Made by a program: the position numbers and the translations under genes
Shown here: positions 36,255-64,000 of the stretch, piece by piece
How positions within the stretch are numbered: the stretch's first letter is position 1
How the letters are laid out: the number at the start of each line of letters is the position of its first letter
The notes under the pieces: generated by a model
Databases searched by the model: none
The model's input: only the letters and a program-made list of their open reading frames with translations
Told to the model about the DNA's origin: nothing
Assembly: GCA_026745465.1 (NCBI GenBank)
Contig: JACYXH010000772.1
Span: 8,668,116-8,732,115, forward strand
DNA length: 64,000 nt
Direction of reading: 5' to 3'
Source: Lota lota
Lineage: Eukaryota > Chordata > Actinopteri > Gadiformes > Lotidae

Positions 36255-37337
36255 ATGGTCCAGGGCATCCAGGAGATCGCAGCTATGCTGGTGGGTCTGG
36301 TGGGCCTGATCGGGGCGGCCGCCACCACGGGCATGCCCATGTGGAAGGTGACGGCCTTCATCGGCGAGAACATCATCGTCATGGAGACGCGGTGGGAGGG
36401 CCTCTGGATGAACTGCTACCGGCAGGCCAGCATCCGCATGCAGTGCAAGGTGTACGACTCCCTGCTCTTCCTCCCCCCGGACCTCCAGGCGGCCCGGGGC
36501 CTCATGTGCTGCTCGCTGGCGCTGTCAGGCCTGGGGCTGCTGGTGGCGCTGGCCGGGATGCGCTGCATCTCTTGCGTCCGCGGCAACGAGCGCGCCAAGG
36601 TGATCATCCTGATGGCGGGCGGGGGGATGCAGTTTGCGGCGTGTGTGTGCGTCATCATCCCCGTATCCTGGACGGGTCACGTGATCATCCAGGACTTCCA
36701 CAACCCCCTGCTGATCGACGCCCAGCGGAGGGAGCTGGGCGAGGCGCTCTACATCGGCTGGGTCACCAGCGCGTTCCTCTTCGCCTCGGGGGTCTTGTTT
36801 ACCTGTCGCCCGCTGACCAAGGACAAGGGGGCGTGGCGGGGGGCCGGGAACCCCTTAATGATGTACGAGCCCGTGTCCAGCGTCTCCACGGGCTCACTCC
36901 CCCCTGTTGCGGGCTACGGCCTGGCGATGCACCCGGCGGTTCAGGATAACAGAATAGCGCCGTTCCGTCCCAAATGTCTGTTTTATCCGGTGGAAAGCGG
37001 TCGTCAGCCCATGTTTCCTCCTGAGTCCATGGCGCACTGCTCCAACAACTACCCGGGGAGTCTGCCGACCGGAGAGACGTCCGTGTACCCGGGTCATTCA
37101 AGCACGTTGTACACCATGCAGCCCATGCAGCCACTGGCGCACCACCCCTCCGTGTCCAGCAGCCACACCCAGTACGCCGTCAAGCCCTCGATGCCCCGCC
37201 ACCAACCGTCCATGTCCACTTTCACCGGGTCCAGCTTCCACCCGGTTCCACAGAACCCCCTTTTCATCCGCTACCACGAGTCCAGGGTGGAACCAGGTTC
37301 CTACAGTGGTAGGAGCAGAGGTGCCGTTTACATATGA
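36255..37337 (+). CDS. Claudin-8/17-like with very long C-terminal tail, 360 aa
   Basis: Single-exon claudin. MVQGIQEIAAMLVGLVGLIG opens segment 1, Trp30 is in MPMWKVTAFIGENIIVMETR, and Cys54/Cys64 sit in GLWMNCYRQASIRMQC. Segment 3 ends IIPVSWTGHVII and segment 4 is YIGWVTSAFLFASGVLF. The cytoplasmic tail after segment 4 is about 175 residues, versus roughly 30-60 in most claudins. It is rich in Ser, Pro, His, Met and Tyr (YTMQPMQPLAHHPSVSSSHT) and ends SRGAVYI. That end is hydrophobic and might act as a PDZ ligand in place of YV. Frame intact throughout. Confidence 0.94.
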   Translation: MVQGIQEIAAMLVGLVGLIGAAATTGMPMWKVTAFIGENIIVMETRWEGLWMNCYRQASIRMQCKVYDSLLFLPPDLQAARGLMCCSLALSGLGLLVALAGMRCISCVRGNERAKVIILMAGGGMQFAACVCVIIPVSWTGHVIIQDFHNPLLIDAQRRELGEALYIGWVTSAFLFASGVLFTCRPLTKDKGAWRGAGNPLMMYEPVSSVSTGSLPPVAGYGLAMHPAVQDNRIAPFRPKCLFYPVESGRQPMFPPESMAHCSNNYPGSLPTGETSVYPGHSSTLYTMQPMQPLAHHPSVSSSHTQYAVKPSMPRHQPSMSTFTGSSFHPVPQNPLFIRYHESRVEPGSYSGRSRGAVYI

Positions 37338-37786
37338 AGATAAGAATTCTGGTTGAATTCCAAGATGAAGGCCGTTTTATACTGCACTGAACTTTTAAAG
37401 AAAGTGTATTTTAATGAAAGAAAATGTACTTTTAATGGACAAAACTTAATGGAAAAATGTGCTGTATTACATGTTTGATAAACATGTTTTGTTAAATGTA
37501 TATAAACATATATTTAGTCCTTTGTTCTACTGTGGTTGTCCTTTGTTTAGTAAATATAATAGGAGACCGGTGTTAACTATTTTCAGTATAAACAGAGATA
37601 GCACGTATGGTTGGGATGTCTGAGGGCTTTTCCAAAACAATGAGACCCTGCGACACTAATGGAACAAAAACAGGAGCCTAATTTTTGGTTCATTTAATTT
37701 GTATGGGTTTATTTTGAATCCGTTTATCTTGTGTTTAGATGTGATTTCATGATGCAGGGCATCGTTATTTAACAATCCTGACTCTA

Positions 37787-37792
37787 AATAAA
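37787..37792 (+). terminator. AATAAA for the fourth claudin
   Basis: Canonical signal 450 bp after the stop. Confidence 0.6.
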
Positions 37793-38559
37793 AAAGAGAT
37801 AATTAATTTAATTCAGACTCGCTAACCAGCATTCTATATTGTTTGTGTATCTCATTCCATTCTATTCAAGTAGTTTATGTTATTTATAGTCATAATAAAT
37901 CAAGTTGACTATGGACGTTACGCTATTAGTTGCCACTAGATGGCACTACAAAACAATAAATGTGCTTCAGTTGAGTTTATGGGATTCATTTTTGTGAAAT
38001 ATTCTTTAATTGTATTATATTAGTCGAGGCGTTATATCCAACAACAATATTTAGATAAATGGCTGTAGTCAATTGTAATGCTGTAGTCAATTACAATTGG
38101 TTAATCTGTCAACCATAGGCAGCTCATCAAATGTAATGAGCGGTCGTCATAAATGTTATCAATTGCTAGACTTGTTATAATGCTGATAAATTAATTGTTT
38201 GTAACATATCCTATTCCGAGGCCTATAATACACACAGAGATAGGCCTACACACAGACAGGCGGAATGAGAATGAGTTTAAATAGGTATGCTCACGTTCAT
38301 ATTATTATAAATATGAATATTATTGCCATGACGTATGCTTTGCCAAAGGTAGCCTAATGAATTAGTTAGAGGAGGATCCGTCCTTTTCAGAGTAGGTTAA
38401 GGTAACATAAACGGGTATTTTCTCTCTGTATCGGGACGTGCCAGATACAACAGTTTGAGGGAGTTAATCTTCCGGTCTGAAGATTACATCTGCGGTTCTA
38501 TCGGGACGGGAGGAGCAGAGATTTAATCATTCCTCGGTGTACCGAGTGAAAGACGTTGT

Positions 38560-38790
38560 CGAGGTCGAATGTTGCCAGATTTAAAGTTAATCTTTAGGAC
38601 GTATCCATGTTTGCGGATCATCAGCTTGGATCTGCCCTCGATTGACTGTACGGGAGCGACGCGCACGGTGCGCAACCGTTGCGCGCACTTTGGGGCCCTT
38701 TTCCCGCTGTCATCCACATGTGAAGTTTGCGCGCGTTGGGAGAGTAACGACACGGGAATGACGGGCGGGAATGATGGGCGCTGAGCTCGG
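38560..38790 (+). promoter_or_regulatory. grik1: CpG-rich putative grik1 promoter
   Basis: A local cluster of CpG and GCGC words with no TATA box, about 250-480 bp before the grik1 ATG. It includes the palindrome centred on 38,677 that resembles NRF-1-type GCGCA/TGCGC sites. Inferred from composition and position. Confidence 0.4.
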
Positions 38791-39043
38791 TTGGCACGAT
38801 ATGGATTTTAGAAATATGAAAACGCCGGAGTTTTGCTTGAGTTGAAAACGAATCCAAGTGGAGTGATTTTATTATTTATTTGATTTTCTTCTTCTGATCA
38901 CAATGTGTCAGGAACGGTGTGGCTCGGACGGCGTTATATTTCTCTCATGGATACCAGCAGGATACTGGAGATGAACGACTCAGTATGAATTAAGACGGAA
39001 ACAGAATAATATCCATGTTAAAGTGGAGGCCGGAGCGAGTACC

Positions 39044-60985
<21,942 letters not shown>

Positions 60986-62349
60986 ACTCTCCGCTTCCTC
61001 CGTCTAGACAGAAATCAAACACGCGGGCACGGTGGCCCTCAGGGTCGTCATGGACGTCTTCATCGCGGTTGGTCAGTGGTTCATCTTTGGAGGAACTTCC
61101 AAGGGAACGGGTCGCAGCCCCGATGGAAACAAAATTACAGTTTGAAAGTGAAGAACTGCAGTGTTACAATCAGAAAAATAACTATGGTAGACTAGTGGTT
61201 TTAAAAGTAGTTTTGTTGTAGAGCACATGGACTTTATATTCTTAATCGGAAACTGTTCATTCCCTTATTTATGACTACAGATGGTTTGTGACTGACGGGT
61301 GCTTAGCCTGGATTGTTCGTTCTTTTTTTTTTCTTTTTTTGTTGTTGTGGAAAATACGCCAGGGTGAGTACTGTAGGAAGGTGTTGGCAATACACTGTAC
61401 TGTATCTCAGCAAAAAAAAAAAACAACAGTCTAAACATCATAATTTCCCTAGGTTTGACAGACAGACAGTATAATATAAATTGTTATTTCATTGTTTGTT
61501 TCGAAACATCAGATATCAGATTTCTTTTCTTTTTCAATGTTTTTCTGAAAGAAAATCCCTGAAGATTTTGTTTCAAGATCCCTTAATGTCAATTTTTTCT
61601 TTTCTTCTTTTTGTATTATTGACGTATATGAAAATGCATGTATATGTTCTTGTCATGTTGGCATTGTTTCAGAACGACAAAAGTTATGTGACAAACTTTT
61701 TTTTACCTTTATTTCCTGCTTGCTCTATTTCATTTTCATTTTGTTTATGCGTGTGTCCGTAAAAAAAATTCGGACATTTAAAAAATTACTCAATTAATTT
61801 ATCTTTAATCTGAAATATTCAACGTTCTACAATGTTCTGGATGCAGCGTTGTCGTGACGCTGTTGTTGGCGTCGGAAGCGCTGTAAGTGGGTCAGACCTC
61901 TAGAACAAGCGAAGACGTGTGAAGGTAATCTGACAGAGAACAACCAGTTGTTCTCTAATCTGTCGGTCATGGGCACAGAGCGTGAGCTAGCTGCGCTACT
62001 TCTCTCACATTCTGCCCTGAGATTACACATTTATTACCTTTCCACTATAATCCATTCAATGGGATACACCACCCCTCAATACCCACACACACACACTTGT
62101 GCATTACGCAAAGAATCAGGCCTGCTTTTGTAATCAGTCAAGATACAAGAGATCAACAGTTGGTGAGGTTTATAGTACGTGGTTCAGTCAACTAGTGCGC
62201 TAACCATGTCAGATACATCTTGTAGTGACTGTAAATTCGAATCCCACCTGCCGTCCTATGCCCTTCCCTCTCTGTTAGCCCACTGTCCTGTCCATAAAGG
62301 CCTTTATAAGAATGTGTTGAGAAGAAGTTCGATATTTTCACTGATTGAT

Positions 62350-62420
62350 TTTACTGTGATTTTAAGTGGGAGCATCACCCACCCAGATGTATGATAGTAG
62401 ATCGGCCTACCCAGTGTACT
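62350..62420 (+). repeat. MITE-like dispersed repeat, partial forward copy
   Basis: agtgggagcatcacccaccc agatgtatgatagtagatcg gcctacccagtgtactgtag gct; related to 52,555. Confidence 0.6.
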
Positions 62421-63010
62421 GTAGGCTAAACAGTTTTCAAGATTTCATTGTACGACATTTATTCCAAAGTGTGACATGACACTGACATTGTGAATTTGGG
62501 TCTTCACTCTAATCTGGATTATGTCAGGATTATTCTAATTAGGGGTATTGTTACCGCAATCCGTTACAGCGTTCCACAATCCAAAAATCTGTCAAGAAAA
62601 AAAAATTATTAATAGAAAATTTAAAAAAAAAGGGGCTCAGGAAGGTGTAATTACCTACCGCATTCTGAGAGGAAAAGAGAATATGTTCGGTGAGGGTTGA
62701 GACTATTAGATATGAGTTGAGAGGGTTTTTTGTGCATTCATCTCTTGTTGTAATGACCATCTAAGGGTTTGGGAATGTGATGAGTTCCAGGATTGGGTTT
62801 AACTGCTTTCATTTTGTTTCTGTGGACTTTAATCTTCCAGCCCTGCGTTCTTAATCACATCTCGGCGCACGCCGTTAATCTGCCATGAATGAGGACGGGA
62901 TTACGGGTTTCTGACCTTGCTGCCATACTGCACACACCACCACTCCTCTCCTCACGCTACCAGCCCCCCTAACCACCACTACCCTCTCAACCCTACCCCA
63001 CCACTCTCTC

Positions 63011-63090
63011 CACCTCCCTCTCAAACCGCACTACACTCTCCACCTCCCTCTCAAACCGCACTACACTCTCCACCTCCCTCGCCAACCACA
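63011..63090. repeat. 30-bp tandem repeat, 2.7 copies
   Basis: The unit starts cacctccctctcaaaccgca; two exact copies (63,011-63,040 and 63,041-63,070) are followed by a diverged partial one. Confidence 0.85.
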
Positions 63091-63428
63091 CCACCGTCCG
63101 CGCAAATCCACCCTCTCCAACCCCCCATTCTAACCGCTCACCCCCCCTTTACACACAACCACCCTTTCCAACCGCCATCCCCACCTTCACTCCACTCCAA
63201 AATCACATTATACAATCCATTATGTATAATGTTATAATTTTTCATTGGTTTTGTGAAGTTACAAATCATTTGATATGTCATTGATTAATAAACGGCCACC
63301 ATGTTGGAGGTTTTGGAACCATTTGAGAGGGGTTTTCCCTCCAGATGTGTGTCAGGGTCAGGGGGAAACATTTTTTAACTATTACTACTTTTATTGATAC
63401 TTAAAGGTATTAGGCAGAGGCAGAATAC

Positions 63429-63514
63429 TAGCCAGGGAACCAGACGAATCTGCGAGCTCATGTTTTATTTGCTCTTACAGATATTTGCGAATTGGTCTGG
63501 TGATATCGGGCTAG
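63429..63514. mobile_element. hAT-like MITE, internally deleted copy
   Basis: 86 bp. Its left part is the reverse complement of the right end of the 50,088 element (gaatctgcgagctcatgttt tatttgct) and its right part of that element's left end (atttgcgaattggtctgg). Flanks cagaatac and tagaatac match at 7 of 8. Confidence 0.7.
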
Positions 63515-64000
63515 TAGAATACTGGATATCAAGCATTTAATACATAGTTCATTAACTACAGTAAATTATATTTAAACAATGTAACACATTTCTCACTGAA
63601 ACTGTTTCAAACTAGACTAAACTAGTCTAGACTAAACGCATTGTATCTAATTCCCAGAATTAATACTTCAAATGCTAGATTAAATTGAGCCAGTGGAGAA
63701 ATCCGTCAGCAATGACATTGCATGCAAAATCGATGATAACTTGGTTTACGTGATAATGCAGGACAACGTATAGTGATTTACATACAAATACGCGTCATAT
63801 AATATGATTTGATGTTAGATTTGATGTACAAACATTTGCCTTTCATTTTACACGTGAGAGAGAAAGTTAGAGAGTGAGTGAGTAAGAAGAGTTTTAACAG
63901 TAATTGCATCCATAATCTCTTCAGAGGTGGTTTACTTTTCCTGAGAAGAAACTGTTTTATTCAAATGTGTCCGAAGATTTTTTTAAAGGGAACCTCTCGC

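Larger units (their letters stand above)
37338..39043. other. Intergenic DNA and putative grik1 promoter / 5' UTR
   Basis: AT-rich to about 38,400, then CpG-rich around 38,560-38,780, including a 7-bp-arm palindrome gcgcaac-c-gttgcgc at 38,670-38,684. The leader before the grik1 ATG contains short upstream ATGs, for example at 38,972 (atgaacgactcagtatga). Confidence 0.5.
60986..64000. other. Downstream of last recognised grik1 exon: intron or 3' flank
   Basis: No mammalian-type GRIK1 C-terminal exon is recognisable. A splice-like tctag at about 61,008 is followed by an open frame (TEIKHAGTVALRVVMDVFIA ...) that I cannot match. The rest is AT-rich, with a 30-bp tandem repeat (63,011-63,090) inside a C-rich stretch and one small MITE. 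If grik1 uses the 60,946 donor, this is intron. Confidence 0.5.

Noticed and set aside
36341..36949. 202-codon + frame within the fourth claudin
   Set aside because: Alternate-frame shadow of the claudin coding region.
61008..61140. Annotating the TEIKHAGTVALRVVMD frame as a real grik1 C-terminal exon
   Set aside because: It has an acceptor-like tctag and open frame but no resemblance to any GRIK tail I know and no polyadenylation signal; kept only as a finding.

Overview
The window reads as vertebrate, almost certainly teleost fish, nuclear DNA. It has spliced genes with short GT-AG introns, very dense dinucleotide repeats, fish-type short interspersed repeats, and single-exon claudins lying between a TIAM-family gene and a kainate-receptor gene. 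The species cannot be named from the sequence. The density of TG/CA tracts would suit gadoid-like or similar STR-rich fish genomes, but that is only a guess. All gene assignments rest on translations compared with remembered family sequences; no search was run.

Layout, all genes on the + strand. (1) Bases 1-26,100: the 3' two-thirds of a TIAM2-type Rac guanine-nucleotide exchange factor. The 23 coding exons give 1,101 residues from the middle of the N-terminal PH domain through PHCCEx, RBD, PDZ, DH and C-terminal PH to the stop at 24,859. A separate ATG-containing exon at 13,973-14,041 fits an internal promoter making a short DH-PH protein of 638 residues. (2) Bases 28,160-37,800: four claudin-8/17-like genes in tandem. 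The first is broken. The second carries an unusual N-terminal extension, the third is ordinary, and the fourth has a very long C-terminal tail. (3) Bases 39,044-60,985 and probably beyond: grik1, a kainate receptor subunit. It has 15 constitutive coding exons plus a 42-bp cassette exon. The final cytoplasmic exons are not found and may lie past 64,000.

The order TIAM / claudin-8-17 / GRIK1 matches the human chromosome 21 block (TIAM1-CLDN8/17-GRIK1), yet the TIAM gene here reads as TIAM2 rather than TIAM1. The genes are not one pathway: TIAM2 activates Rac, claudins build tight junctions and GRIK1 is a glutamate-gated channel. Their linkage looks like conserved synteny.

Non-coding DNA is rich in microsatellites. 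A large degenerate minisatellite lies in grik1 intron 1. There are several recognisable dispersed repeat families, including a hAT-like MITE whose target-site duplication overlaps a grik1 splice donor, and several long perfect or near-perfect hairpins. The best second-look items are the tiam2 internal first exon, the DH-domain exon flanked by complementary (TG)n and (CA)n, a likely GC-AG intron in tiam2, the decaying claudin with a possible separated fourth membrane segment, and the N-terminally extended claudin.
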